Under the pieces are notes generated by a model, which saw only the letters and a list, made by a program, of their open reading frames with translations, did no database searches and had not been told where the DNA came from. A DNA stretch of 64,000 nt from Apis mellifera (taxonomy: Eukaryota > Arthropoda > Insecta > Hymenoptera > Apidae): assembly GCF_003254395.2 (NCBI RefSeq), contig NC_037646.1, forward strand, positions 806,001 to 870,000, read 5' to 3'. The stretch's first letter is position 1. The number at the start of each line of letters is the position of its first letter. The position numbers were made by a program, and so were the translations under genes. Below are positions 1-13,470 of this stretch, piece by piece.

Positions 1-890
1 AAAAGTTCTTCAAAATGTTAAGATCAAAGTTTATTATGGGAAATGATTTTAACAGCAAATACATTTTCATCTCATACAATTACAATAAGAGGCAAAGAAT
101 TGAACAGACTCAGACAGTAGAAGAAAAAAATTATTCTATCTTGTCAACGTACAATTTTATATATTGGCCCACCAATCTAAAAAAAGATTTTTTGGATTTT
201 TTCGTTATTGAAGATATATCTACGAATTTGAGTATCATATCCAATCATATCCAATAATGATCTCTCTTCAAATCATTCACTGAAAATAACAATTGTTGGT
301 ATAGAAGTTATATGTAATGAAAAAACTGACTAGAATAAATATCAAAATATGTTACAACAATAAATGTAAGTTTCAAAACTTAAAACTCATAATAATAACA
401 TAAACAAATTAACTTAACCTCTCTCAACTTTTAATAATAATGGAGCCATCAAACCCCATCAAATCAAGAGATTTAAAAATGAGATATAAAAATAAAAAAA
501 TTTATAACTGAGATAAGAAGAGCTAAAATAATATGACGATGTCAGTGAATAAAGCGCATTTAAAATAAGCACATAAAAAATTAAAAACAAAAATTAAAAA
601 ATTATATAATCAATCAAAAAAATCTAAAAGTATCACTTCTTTTAAATATAAATAAGAAAGAAATGTTATAGAATAATATGTGCGTAAAGAGAAAACAGAT
701 TTATTTACAAAATAGATATATTTATATTTTTCTTACCACATTGAAGAAAAATATTCTATCAATTAAATTATTGTCTTCATTTAAATTTCGAAAAGGAATT
801 AAATGATTAGAAACAATGTTAACCTAAATATAAATGAAGCTAGAAATACAAGAGATTAAAGCAAATGTCAAACAAGAGATTAATTATGCT
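1..890 (+). mobile_element. Decayed non-LTR retrotransposon (Jockey-like) ORF2 fragment, endonuclease part
   Basis: This is a relic of the apurinic-like endonuclease (EEP) domain that nicks target DNA for a LINE. An 80-codon open frame (15-257) contains GNDFNSK (normally GGDFNAK), then YSILST..YWPTNLKKD, LDFFVIEDIST and a trailing SNHI, which is the usual order of Jockey-group insect endonucleases. After a stop at 255 the match resumes one frame over at 259 with DLSSNHS. The family has SSDHS here, so the catalytic Asp of the SDH motif is Asn. Weaker linker-like traces (IEIRRAK, then KTD..KY) run on to roughly 690-890 through stops. The 5' part lies outside the window. It is certainly non-functional. 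The endonuclease identity is fairly sure; the clade and the 3' limit are not. Confidence 0.7.
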
Positions 891-952
891 TATTAATACA
901 TACATATATATATTATTAATATATACATATATATATATACATACATATATAC

Positions 953-954
<2 letters not shown>

Positions 955-1008
<54 letters not shown>
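955..1008. repeat. (TA)n microsatellite
   Basis: An uninterrupted TA run of about 27 units, preceded from 901 by degenerate TACATA/TATATA sequence. Confidence 0.95.
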
Positions 1009-1010
<2 letters not shown>

Positions 1011-1641
1011 GCAATATTAAATCTTAATAACTAACTTAAATAGTTAAAAATAATTAAAATCATTTTTATATCAAAATCTCAAAATTTAAATATATCCATA
1101 TTATGTAAGTTTTTTTTCTCTATAATATTGAAACTCTTGAAAAAATTATTTTTTAAAAATCAGAATTATCAAAGCAGATATCTTCTGTTCCTCTTTATAA
1201 CATTCTCTTGATGAGTTTAGCAGATATATTTGTAATAGACTATATATATATTACAATAGATTAATATTACATATGTATTTTAAAAATGATATAATTCTAA
1301 AAAATATAAATTCTTTTTTCAAAAATCCTAAAAAATATTTGTAAACTTATAATTATTAAATAATAAATTTACAAATAATTAATAAAATTCTTTCCTGCTT
1401 AAAAAACTATTTTATTTATTTATTTTTTTCGTAAAACCATATTGTTTCTGACTATTAGATTTTATTTAAAATGGAAATAAAAAAATAATTATTTAAAGTG
1501 CTTTATTTTTAATACTATTATTTAAAATATAAATAATATCAATTCATATAAAATAATAACAATTTCAAATAATGAATTACTTCCTTATTTTTTTATTTCA
1601 AATTTAACATTATGAAACATATGAAATCAAAATTATCAAAA

Positions 1642-1714
1642 ATAATTATTATATATTATAATTATTATTATATTTTATAATTATTATTATATATTATAAT
1701 TATTATTATATAAT
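1642..1714. repeat. 19-bp tandem repeat, nearly 4 copies
   Basis: Units beginning ATAATTATTATTATAT start at 1658, 1677 and 1696 with exact 19-bp spacing. A shorter unit lacking one ATT precedes them at 1642. The repeat is pure A/T and non-coding. Confidence 0.85.
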
Positions 1715-1825
1715 TATTTTAAATAATTTTGGTGTAACTAATATTGGTTCAAATAATATTTATATGAATTAATATAATTAATTTATATAATATAATATAA
1801 TATTTATATAATTATATAATTAAGT

Positions 1826-1879
1826 ATATTCGATAATATGTAATATATATATATATATATATATATATTCGATAATATG

Positions 1880-1928
<49 letters not shown>
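1826..1928. repeat. 39-bp tandem duplication fused to AT runs
   Basis: The word ATATTCGATAATATGTAAT occurs at 1826 and again at 1865, each followed by a TA run (about 1844-1868 and 1883-1928). The spacing is 39 bp, which suggests a slippage duplication of a unique word together with part of its microsatellite. Just downstream (about 1948-1973) lies a short hairpin, ATCACACATA...TATGTGTGAT. Confidence 0.85.
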
Positions 1929-1933
<5 letters not shown>

Positions 1934-3326
1934 CATATTTGTTTTTATCACACATATATGTATATGTGTGATATATGTATATGTATGTCATTCTTTCGTG
2001 ATAAATACTGCTTATTAATTTTCATGAAATTTTTTTATATGCAATTAAAATAATTATAATTATAATAAAATATGATTAATTAATATGAATAATTAAATTT
2101 TCATATTACATTTTCATTCTTTTTTTAATTTCTTTTTATATTATCTAAAATTAATAAAAATATCAATTTTTAAATGATAATAGGGAATACATTAAAATAA
2201 TATTTTGAATAATGTTAATAAAAATATACTTAGTTGTAGCTAATTTTATCATTGTAGCAATTATTTATTTATATACGAATTCATAAACTTATATACATAA
2301 AAAATTAATTCACTAAGAACTAACAAAGACAAATAGTAAAATAATGCAATTTTTATATATGATTATTTTATTACTTATCAAATGTATTTATATATAATCA
2401 TATAAAGAAAAAGTCATAAATAGCATAAATCACATGAAAATTAAAATTATTTTGCATATTCAAAATTATTTTGAAGTTTATTAATATTTGAAATTTATTA
2501 TATATTTAGAAATTATTTATTATATATTTTAATTTATTTAATATATTTAAAGAAAAGAATTTTTCATATATTTTTTATATTCTCTGGTTTCAATATTAAC
2601 TTCAATTTGTAAGTTATATATTAAAATAATTTATATTTAACTTAAAATAAGTTAACTTAAAATAATATGAAATTATAACAGAATTCCATTTTCTATCGAT
2701 TGAACTTACACTATGATTTTTAAGTATTTATTGCAATGTAGTTTGAATAGTTTTGATGTGATAAGACATTGCATTTACATAATTTTTATTTTTTAGAATG
2801 TTTTTAATGTATCAAATAAGTTTTTTAAAACATTTAATAAATATATTGATATTAATAATCTCTAGTAATAAATTTTATACGATATAAAGTAATATAAAAT
2901 AAGGATATAAAAAAATATAGTTGCATTAATAATTCAAATTTTTAAAATTTTAATTCTAGTTAAAAAATGATAATAAAAATATTAATATATTCTTAGAATT
3001 TTCTAATTATAATTTTATAAAATATGATATAATATGATGTTTATTGATTTAAAAAAAATTGTAAATGTTACTTTAATTTATTAATGAGAATTTATTTATC
3101 GATATTAAATCATTAGTATCAATCTATGTAAAATACAAATTACATTTATAAATAATGTTTGAAATATTTCTTCGTATATAATTTTCCAATAATAAATTTA
3201 CTTTATTTTTTAAAATTAAATAAATTATATATAAATTATAAGTTATATATAATAATAAATATTGATTATATTTTATATATTATTTTATATACTGCTATAT
3301 ACTTTATGCATATTATTATATCCATA

Positions 3327-3330
<4 letters not shown>

Positions 3331-3376
<46 letters not shown>
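3331..3376. repeat. (TA)n microsatellite
   Basis: An uninterrupted TA run of about 23 units. The Tyr-Ile-rich open frame across it is an artefact of the repeat. Confidence 0.95.
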
Positions 3377-3384
<8 letters not shown>

Positions 3385-4755
3385 TATTATATTATTATAT
3401 TATTACACATTTATAAAAGTCATTTTATAGTTTTTTACATATAGAAAATCATTATTACATATATAAATTTCATTATCATTTTATTATTATTATTTTCGGT
3501 AAAGTAAAAATTTTATTTATCAGATACAATTATAATTTTTATAATCTATATCTAATCTATATCTTATAGATATTTTTTATCAAAGTCTTAATGTAGCATC
3601 ATTAAAAAGATATTAGCAATATTAAAAGCAGTTTATATTATAGATTGTATTTTTTAAATTTATTAAGTAAATATGAGTAAATAATTTATTTTTATCATCA
3701 TGAAATCATTATTGGATAAGAAGATTAATAATTAAAAAATTCAAAAAAGAAAAAGATATAATTTATTCCCATTGTAATATTAATTATCAAATTTAATTTT
3801 AATTATCATAATAAATAATTAATATAATTTATCATGCATAATATTTTATCGCAATATTTTATATATTTTTAATATATGCATTTAATGTTTTATATAAGTA
3901 TTATATATATAAGTATTATATAAGTATAAATATGCTTTTATATATTTCTTTATATATAATATTAATAATAATAATAATATTAATAATAATTAATACATAA
4001 TTTTTCATAATTCTAATCTAGAATAATAATACATTTTTTTTAAATTTATTTTCTCAAAATGAAATATTATATATTTTCATAACAATTTCTTTAATATCTT
4101 TATATATTTTTTTATGTCTTGTAATATTTACTATTTTTTAAGAATAGAAATAATAAAATTATTATTTTACTTATTTATAAAACGTATGATACAATTTTTG
4201 TTTTACTTATCGGAAAAATTAAAAAAAATTTTAATTTTTAGATAAATATAGTGTTGGAATAAAAAAATATTAAAGATTTAAAAAATAGCGATTAGAATTA
4301 TTCCTAAAAAAAATTTTTAAAAATAATCATAATATGCTATTTAATAAATGCTATTTAATAATATCTAAAAAATCATTGAAACAAAATAAATGATAGCATT
4401 AGGGAACAAAACAAATGTCAGATTAATTAAAATAAAAAATAATAGAGTAAAAAAAATATATGTATTTAATAAAAGAAATAGGAATAAATTATGTTATATA
4501 GATATGAATTTTATTGATATTTTTGTTCTACAACCCGGAACTATATCATGTCGCACGACGATTCAAAAAGGAGAGCAGACAAAACAGAATTGAAACAGTG
4601 TTCAGTGACACTCAATTTACACATAAATATATAAGATATGAATTGCATCTTTACATATATAAACTCAACAATGCATATATTATTTAATAATACACAATTA
4701 TAAATAATATCTTTGAATTTTATCTTAATATAATAATATAAACAATAATTTAATA

Positions 4756-4801
4756 TTTTAATATTAATATTAATTTTAATATTAATATTAATTTTAATAT
4801 T
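4756..4801. repeat. 18-bp tandem repeat, about 2.4 copies
   Basis: The unit TTTTAATATTAATATTAA occurs at 4756-4773 and 4774-4791, followed by a partial third copy. Confidence 0.85.
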
Positions 4802-6360
4802 TAAATTTCTTTGAATTTTTTGAACAATTCATATCAATATCTTATAATCTTAAATTTAACAAAAAAATTATTAAATTTGAATGAATATTTCTGAGGAAAA
4901 TATTAATAGTTATTTTATGATAGATATTGTATTATATAGCATTAATAGCATTATTACAAAAGAAATAAATTTAAATATTCTAATATATATAATATATATT
5001 ATTATATAATATTCTATATATATAATGCATATATACAATAACATACAATATATAATATATAATTAGAATTAAATTCTGATTACAAATTTTGCTAATTATT
5101 CAAATATTTTTTTTATATGAAATATGTTATCGTATATAATGAATCAATGAGTGAAATGTATAAGTTTTCATAATAAACAACTAAAATGTATTTCTTTTCA
5201 TAATAAATATTTTTATTAAAAAAAAACATACTATTTTTCATTAAAAATCATCACAACATATTAATTTTGAGATGATAGTCAAGTTTATAATGAATCGTAT
5301 AAGTATGCTTTTGTTGAAAAAAGCTAAATATAGTATTAAAATTACTATTTGTGATATTATTGCAACTAAAAATAAAATAAACATAACATCTTATAATATA
5401 TACTGTATACTATATATATTATACATATAGTAACTATATAAGTTGTAAAATATTCTTAAAAAAGATCATCTTTTTTTATAAGTTATTCATAACAACAAGA
5501 TATAAAACATAAAAATATTTTTTTTGGGGACGAATTTTTATTTATTCTTATTTATTTTTTTTATTTATTTTTATTTAATTATTAGTCTTATCTTATTTTA
5601 GTCTTATTAGTCTTATTATCATCTTAGTGTCATTCCCAATGTTATCGATTCAGTGCAGAATAAGATTGTAACATACGTAGTGATTAGAATTAAAATTACA
5701 TTTTAACATGAAATCATACATAAAATATACATTATCCTGTAAACTAAATAGGATATATAATTTATATTAAAATATATTTTTATAAAAATTATTATAAAAC
5801 AATTAAGTGGAACATAAAATTTATAGAATACATATGTTTTTAATTTCTTTATATTATATTTTTTATTTATGTCGATTTTAATATATTATAACTATAAAAA
5901 TAAATTTCTATTTTTAAGCATATCAATTTAAAATTATTATATACAAGAATTTAAAAATTATATATAAATTTAAAACATATATTATTAGTATCAATTTAAA
6001 ATTTTAACAATCTAATTTTATTTTCATCAGCAAAACAATAAAAATGGAACATATTTTCATAAATGAAAAATCAAAATTGTAGAATTTCAATTTTTCTTTA
6101 AATTAATTATATTTAAATATTTTTGCTATTTTTTACTAATAAAAAAATATTTATATTGATTAATATTAACATTAAAACAAGTCATTTCTCTAAATTGATT
6201 ACAGACTTACACATTTATTATTAAAGGCATTAAAATACATGTGTAAAACAATGATTTATATAAAAAATAATTTTTGATGAACTTATCAAAAAAAATATTA
6301 AATAATATTAAATATCTACTTACTATATACTGATATACTGATATCATTATAATTTCAACC

Positions 6361-6565
6361 AAAAGATTGTTTTATATTTTATTTTTACATTTCGCGAGTT
6401 CAAAGTATATACTTAAGTTCTCTATGAATAAAAATAATTATATAAACAATTAATTAAGTAATATATTGATATATATTATATGTATATAGATGAAATTTTA
6501 TGAAGAGTAACAATCTTTTTTTGCAAATATCTCGAATAGGTTATCCAACAGTCTATATAACAAAA
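6361..6565 (+). repeat. Interspersed repeat family A, copy 1 (unclassified)
   Basis: This segment starts with an ATTGTTTTATATTTTATTTT-like block followed by ACATTTCGCGAGTTCAAAG. It ends with AGTAACAATC, TTTTTTTGCAAATATCTCGA and GGTTATCC. The same ordered blocks recur at 34390-34590, and the 3' block recurs near 20130-20210 and 57130-57190. No terminal repeats or coding were seen, so the class is unknown. Confidence 0.45.
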
Positions 6566-9500
6566 AATTCAAGATATTATTAAGTTTTACAATATATTGA
6601 AAATTATCAAAATTTATATTAAAAATAAATTTCTAAATAATTAAAAAAATATTTTTTATTATAATTAGATAATTATTATTTTTTATTATATCTCTAAAAA
6701 TAGTTTTAAAGTTAAATTTTAATAAAATAAATTCAAAAAATTAATATTTTCATTATATTATAAAAAACCTTTATTTTTCTTTTTTTTTATTAATATTTTT
6801 TTCTTTCTCTATTTTAATTTAAATAGTTGGATTCAATATAATTCTTAAACTTATTACTTTTGAATCACAGAGGGCATTATCAAACACTCTAATTTTTTGC
6901 ACAATCGGTATTTCAGAACATAGAACGAGATATATGTGCTTTCTTTGAATAAATCTTTTAATATAAAATATTTAAATATTATATTTTTTTAATACTTTAT
7001 TAATAATTTATTAATTAATTAAATTTATTTTAGAGAACTAGAATTTTTTGTTTATTTTTTAATTTATTAGTAGTTTGATAAATAGAAATATTAGTTTTAA
7101 CACACAATTTATATTATTAAAAAATTATTTAAACATTATTTCTGGATACATCCTTGGATAATATTTTGCATTCAATTAATATCTCTTGGAAAACTAGAAA
7201 TCTGTATTACTTACAATATTATAAATAAATCAATGTAGAGTGTTTTTCTTATAACATTTATGTGTCTATCAACAATGTGCATTTTTAAAAAGGCATAACT
7301 TTATTCTGAAATGAATTTTTAAAATTAATATTTTTGGATTTTAATAAAAAATTATAAATAAATTTAAAAATGAAAAATAATTAATATAAATATATAACGA
7401 TTTAATTTAATATAATTGATTGATATACTTATAATTAATATACTTATAATTTATTAAATTTATTAATAAATTATATTAATTATTAATTAAATAATAATTT
7501 AGATAATTTACTATTTATAATGTTAATAATTTATTAATTATTTTCAATATTTTTTGATAATAAATATATAATGAATATAGAAAAATTCCAAAAATGTTGA
7601 AATATCCGTACACTGGAAATTCTTGAAATAATTTTTCTTTCCAAAAATTTTCGTTGTAACTTTATTAACAAATTATTAATACAATCACAAAGCATATGAT
7701 TTAGTCGAGCCACAAGTAGCGTTAATTACCGACCGAGCATGAACAAGTCCAAGCTATATACCTCGAAAAATGTTAAATATAATAAATATTTTTTTATCAA
7801 TAAAATTATATCAAATCATATTATGAATTGAATAAATAAACTATAATATTTACATTCATTATTATATTATATATTTTTCTAAAATTTGAATTTATGTATA
7901 AATTAATTTTTTTATTTATATATAATAATAAATTAAAATTATTATGTATAAATTATTTTATTATATTTTTTATAAAATGTGAAAATAAATTAAAAATATG
8001 AAAATATGAAAATAAACATAAATTCAATATTATCTTTCAAAGAATTTTCATTTAAAGTACAATTTTTATTTTCTAATTTGAAAAATTTTAAGTAAATCTT
8101 TCATCATCAGAATTGCTTTATTAATTTTTATATTTTATTATAACAAAATTTTTCATTATTCATTTTCCGATATTGAATATAATAACTGTATTCAATATAA
8201 AAAATAATAGTGATTATCTTTAACATATTAAAATTATTAAAATATATAAGAATTTTATTTTATAAATAATAAATATATTAAAACTCAAGATAATACCAAT
8301 CCAAACTTACTCAAATTGTTTCTAATTTATATATGTACATATTATATTAGCAATTGAATAATCAACCATATAAATGACATTATTTGAATATAATTCAATG
8401 TCTAAGGATTCTTAAGCAATTCCATTTATAAACAAATATGATGTTCTTTAATAAAAATATTATGTCTTATTTTAATCTATCAATCTATAATCTGTATCTT
8501 TTTTTTTATTTCTGACGGAAAAATATAAAGATATTATTAAACCTGAAAAATAACAATAACAAATAAATAAAATAAATTTATATAAGTATTCTTTTCTTTA
8601 ATATTCACCAGTTGCTTTAATATTCACAATTATTTTATTATATTTGTTAAATTATATATAATAGCATAGAAATCCATGAAAAAAAACATAAAATAATTTC
8701 AAACAATTGATTATTCATAAAAAAGATGCTTAAATAATTACATATCAATTTCAAAAAAAAATTCAATATTAAAAAAAATATTAATTTTAATTCTTTAACA
8801 CATTCCATCAAAAATTTAAAAAAATTCTTAATAACAGATATAAATATTTTTTATAATCACAAAAAGCAGTTTGAAAAGACGAAAAATGCAATAGAATATA
8901 TCATGAATACAAATACTTGAACATATACAATATAATACTCATATTGAATTAAGAAAAGCTGTTTATTTGAAAATTCTTTTTTTTTACTTCTACATTTTTA
9001 AAAAAATTTATGATATACTATATACTTTTACATATTCATAATTTCATTAATTAATTGCATTTAAAATTGTATTTAAAAAAAACTTGTTTTCTTTTTTAAT
9101 TGTTATGATTTCAATTTGCTTTTATTATCTCATATTGTCATTTTTTTTAACGATAATGGTAGTAATATGCAATATATATAACATTAAATATTCATGATTA
9201 TATAAATTATTAAATTTTATTATTAATTTAATAATTTTTAAATGAAACTGAAACTTAAGTTCCAATTAAAATTATGAATAACTATATTAATATAATAAAA
9301 ATGAAAATTTTGAATAATAAAAATGAATCTGCATGAAGAATTCATTTTTCAACAAGAAGAGAATAATTTAGAATATGTTACTTATTATAAAAAAAGTTAA
9401 AATCTTGAATTTAAATATTAAATTATTCAAATAATTAGCATAGAATTTAAATTTAAATCCTATTGAAAATAGAATTCTTAGATAAAAATTTTATTGAATC

Positions 9501-10123
9501 TGAAGTAATGGGATAATTTAAAATTAGCTCTTTAATACAGTATATAAAAACATTTATAAAAATCTCATAAAATATATGTGATTAGTAATCATAATAAATG
9601 AAAAAAAATATTAATATTACTAATATAATAATATAATATAATATAATAATAAATATAATTATTAATTTAAATATATAAAAATTTAAAATTATAATAAAAA
9701 TTTAAAATTATTTAATATTTATTTAATTTTTTCCTTTTATAGTTTTCTCTTCAAATTCTCTCTTTAATTTACTCTTATACTTTATTTAAAGATTTCTTTT
9801 ATTTAAAAATAATAATAAATAAAGATAAATAAATAATATAGAATAAATTATTATATAATTATTATATTATATATATATAATAATATAAATATATATAATA
9901 TATATAAATTATTATATAACAATATAGAATAACTATATTGAAATTTTAAATATAAAAAATATAATATAATAATCAATTCACATACTCTAAATATAATAAT
10001 GAATTGCAATTTAAATTAATTTTTTGATTTCAAATGATTTCATCAATTTCATTAATGCTCTTTCATTGATTGCTTCATGTTTATTGATAAATACTTGATA
10101 ATAAAATAATTTTAATTGTCGAT

Positions 10124-10591
10124 CTTTTGAATAATTTAAAAAAAAAAATCATTTTACATTTACCTTACGTTATGCTTACTTTCAAATATAATTTAATATT
10201 TATTATAGTTTAAATATTTTTTGTAAATATAATATTAATCATTCTTATTATAGCATTAAGGAGATTAATATTATATCTACAATATTATATTTCTAGATAG
10301 ATTGTTAGAAAAAAATACTTATCATATCAAATAATACAACATTCTTTGAAATTTTTAAATTGGTCAAATTTTGAATAACTTTAAAAAAAAGTTCATTTTA
10401 TATCACTTACTTTACTTTATATTCACTTTTGAATAATAGTTTATTATGTCGAATAATAGTTTATTATATCTTGAATATTTCTTATAAATATAATATCAGT
10501 CAGTCCTACTATAGTATTAAGGAGATTAATATTAAATCTAATATTATATTTCTAGATAGATTATTAAAAAAAAGTACTTATCATATAATAC
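10124..10591 (+). repeat. Tandem duplication of a ~220-bp segment
   Basis: Two diverged direct copies, 10124-10338 and 10369-10591, lie about 245 bp apart. Shared ordered blocks include TTTTGAATAA, AATATAATAT, TAGTATTAAGGAGATTAATA (GCATTAAGG in copy 1), ATTATATTTCTAGATAGATT, and a shared end with ACTTATCATAT. The second copy has an internal 20-bp duplication (units at 10431 and 10451) beginning GAATAATAGTTTATTAT. No coding is visible. Confidence 0.85.
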
Positions 10592-12949
10592 TATATAAAT
10601 AATTTTTAATTTTTTTTAAATTTAGATGAAATTTAATTTTTAATTTTTCATTAATTATTTTAGATTATCAACAAATTATCAACAAAAATTAAATTTAAGT
10701 TTTGAATTTTGATATATTTTATATATTTTATATAAGATATTAATATATTCGTAAAATTTTAGAATTTTAAAACTCAAAAAACTGATACACAAAAATATCG
10801 ATCAAGGAATTAGAAGATAAAAAAAATATTTAAAAAAGTAATATATTAAAAAATGAATTGTTTGTAGAAATAATATAATAATATTTTCTAAAATAAAAAA
10901 CTAAACTTCCTGAAATAATAATAAAATAACTTTCGGAAATTGAACAATAAACATAGTAGTAATTATACAAATATAATTAGATTAGAAATAATAATAATAT
11001 AATATATTTGATATTATATATAATTATATAATATATAAAATTATATTTATTTATATAATTATATAAATAAATATTCAATTAAATAAATATTTTCTTCAAA
11101 AATAAATAAAATATAACAATAGCAAATAACAAATAATAATTATTATTATTTTCATAATATATATAATTATGAAAAAATTGAATAAATCATTTGCAAATAT
11201 ATCAATTGCAAATATATTCACTTACTTATCGTATGAAATATTGCGTTATATTATAAATAGTGAAATATTTATGATAGAAATAATGTTTTCAGAAATAATT
11301 TATTTTTTAAATAATATTAATAATTAATTTTAAAATTTCTCGTCCAGATTTATTTTATATTTAAATGAATACAATCCTAAATTGTTTGTAATTTAATAAA
11401 TAAGCTTTAACTGATAATTTTAGATATTAATATTTGTGTTAGTTTTGAATTCTAAAATATATTTGGCATGCATATTGCATCCAATAAACATGATAACATC
11501 TTGTATATAAAATATATGGAATTACAACTAGATTAATTATGTTATATATTCATATGTAATTATATTTCTTATTGAATATATATAATTTTTTACAATAATT
11601 TAAAATCTGTTTCTTATTTTTTCTAATCTCATTTCAAATAATCAATTTTCAACAATTTAATCATTAATGTCAATTTTAAATTAATTTAAATTTATATATT
11701 TGAAATAAAATGTTTATTTCATTCAATATTTAAATACTTTCATAATTTCCATAACATATATGAACTGAATGTGTAAATTCTATGTACACATAATTTATAA
11801 ACATAATTGAATTATCTTTTCAAAAAGTTGATTAATATATTTATAGAAAAATTGGCTTATTATTAAATTATTAAATTAAATATTTATTAAATTATAAACA
11901 ATAGAAATTATTAGAAACGAAAAAAAAATTCATATATGAATATATACATATTATATAAAATATTATTCATTTTATAAAATATTTTTTACAAGAAGTTTTC
12001 TTCAAGTTCGAAACTTTGATTGAATATTGTCTTGAATTTTTTAAGAAAATTCAAATATTATAATTTTCTTTAAATAATATTGATTAACATAGATCAACAT
12101 CAAAAAAAAAGAAAATAAAAATGATACATATCAATCTTCAACCATACAATCTGTAAGTAATGGAACATCATAAATATAATACTATTTATACCAAAATAAG
12201 TGAAAAATATAAAATAAAATTTTTTTATTTCATTTTTAAGAAAAATTTTAATTTTATTTATTAAGTATATATGAATTTAACATATTTTATAAATGTTTAA
12301 AAAGTTATTATTAAAAAAAACATATATCGAATTTTATTTTATAATATTTTTTATTTTATTTTATTATTTTATCTTATTAATAAACATAATAATAAACATA
12401 TTTTATCTTATTAATAAAATAATAAAAAATATATTTATGAAATAGTATAGAATAATATAGATTTATGAAATAGAATAATTATTTATAAAATATAAGTATA
12501 AGTAATATAATTATAAGTTTAATATAATTTTAAATATTTCTAATTTCAAATATCTACTTCCATATATCATTTATAAAACGATTTATTATATTTATTAATA
12601 ATACATATTTTAAACAAGAATAATTATTTTTTTATTATTTATATAGTAATAAAAAAAAGTAAATTGATTAATATCAACATAATTAAAAACAAATAATATT
12701 AAAAATTATACTATAATATAAATAAATAAATAATTATAAATAATTATTTTATTCTATTATATTATATTATAAATAGCAAATGTATATTAATCTTATATCA
12801 AAATATTTTATTATTTTTATTATTAGACATTCTGAAAATGAATTTAAAATATCTCTAAAAGAAATATTTAAATTTTAATATTTAATAATTTAAATAATAC
12901 TTATTTTATTTAATATTAATTTTTAATTATAATTAAAGATAAAAATTCA

Positions 12950-13330
12950 AATTTGCGCGCGTCGAGATCGATAAAGTCGACTAAGCGGTGAATCCAACCC
13001 AGTCACCCCCACTTCGTTATATCCAACCCAATCGATACTTCTTTATCGACTGTACAATCAGTCTCTTCAATGATCTCAAGCACTGCAGTTGTCGTGACAC
13101 ATTGTGTTGTATTGTGTCGCAATAACATCTTGAAATTTCTTTTAAAAAATACGAGAGTGACACAAACGGTTTGCTAGCTCAAAGTACGTTTAAATACAGC
13201 CAATTCATAGATTCTATTGGTACGAATGCCATGTAAAATCTCAAAAAACCGCGTGTGCTGTTAACTGGTGGACGATTTCGACTGAGAAAGTCTTACTTTC
13301 AGAGGCCTTCCGGTTTCTATTTTCTGTGCG
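12950..13330 (+). promoter_or_regulatory. GC-elevated putative promoter region of the AMFR-like gene
   Basis: Composition jumps abruptly from A/T-only sequence to mixed sequence with many CpGs at about 12955 and stays so to about 13500. It contains two copies of ATCCAACCCA (12992 and 13021), an inverted pair around TCGATAAAGTCGA (12968) and TTTATCGAC (13042), and an inverted CCAAT box (ATTGG, about 13216). No clear TATA box was found. It lies just upstream of a strong + strand splice donor (13471), as expected for a promoter plus leader exon. The exact start site cannot be read from sequence. That this is the promoter is inference from composition and position. Confidence 0.5.
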
Positions 13331-13470
13331 GTATATTCACTTTTTTTCATAAGTTTAGTGTAAATATGCATTAAGTGTGCTTTGTACTGACTTGAGTCTA
13401 AATTCTTGAAAAATATCTTCTCTATTTTTGGTAATGGATTAAATCAACGTGTTTCAATCGACAATCTCAG
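13280..13470 (+). other. AMFR: Putative non-coding first exon (5' UTR) of the AMFR-like gene
   Basis: The segment ends ...ACAATCTCAG|GTGAGT, a full match to the animal 5' splice site consensus. There is no long open frame, and it precedes the coding exon's acceptor at 23751 with no competing exon recognised between. The left boundary is a guess. Two minimal upstream ORFs of the form ATG-codon-TAA lie in it, at 13366-13374 (ATG CAT TAA) and 13434-13442 (ATG GAT TAA). It could instead belong to a separate non-coding transcript. Confidence 0.5.

Larger units (their letters stand above)
891..12949. other. AT-rich gene-free region upstream of the AMFR-like gene
   Basis: I see no coding exon, RNA gene or intact transposon here. 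The sequence is A/T-dominated with simple repeats (AT runs at 955-1008, 1844-1928 and 3331-3376), small tandem repeats (1642-1714, 1826-1928, 4756-4801), a tandem duplication (10124-10591) and degenerate interspersed-repeat pieces (about 6361-6565 and 11820-11925). Short open frames in the stretch consist of Ile, Tyr, Leu, Phe, Asn and Lys codons as expected by chance at this composition. One at 4390-4593 is slightly less biased but has no recognisable motif. Confidence 0.6.

Noticed and set aside
3159..3416. 85-codon open frame rich in Tyr and Ile
   Set aside because: It is produced by the TA microsatellite at 3331-3376 and flanking A/T sequence; no domain.
4390..4593. 67-codon open frame with a few less biased codons (QPGTISCRTTIQ)
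   Set aside because: No recognisable family, no splice or promoter context; cannot be told from chance.
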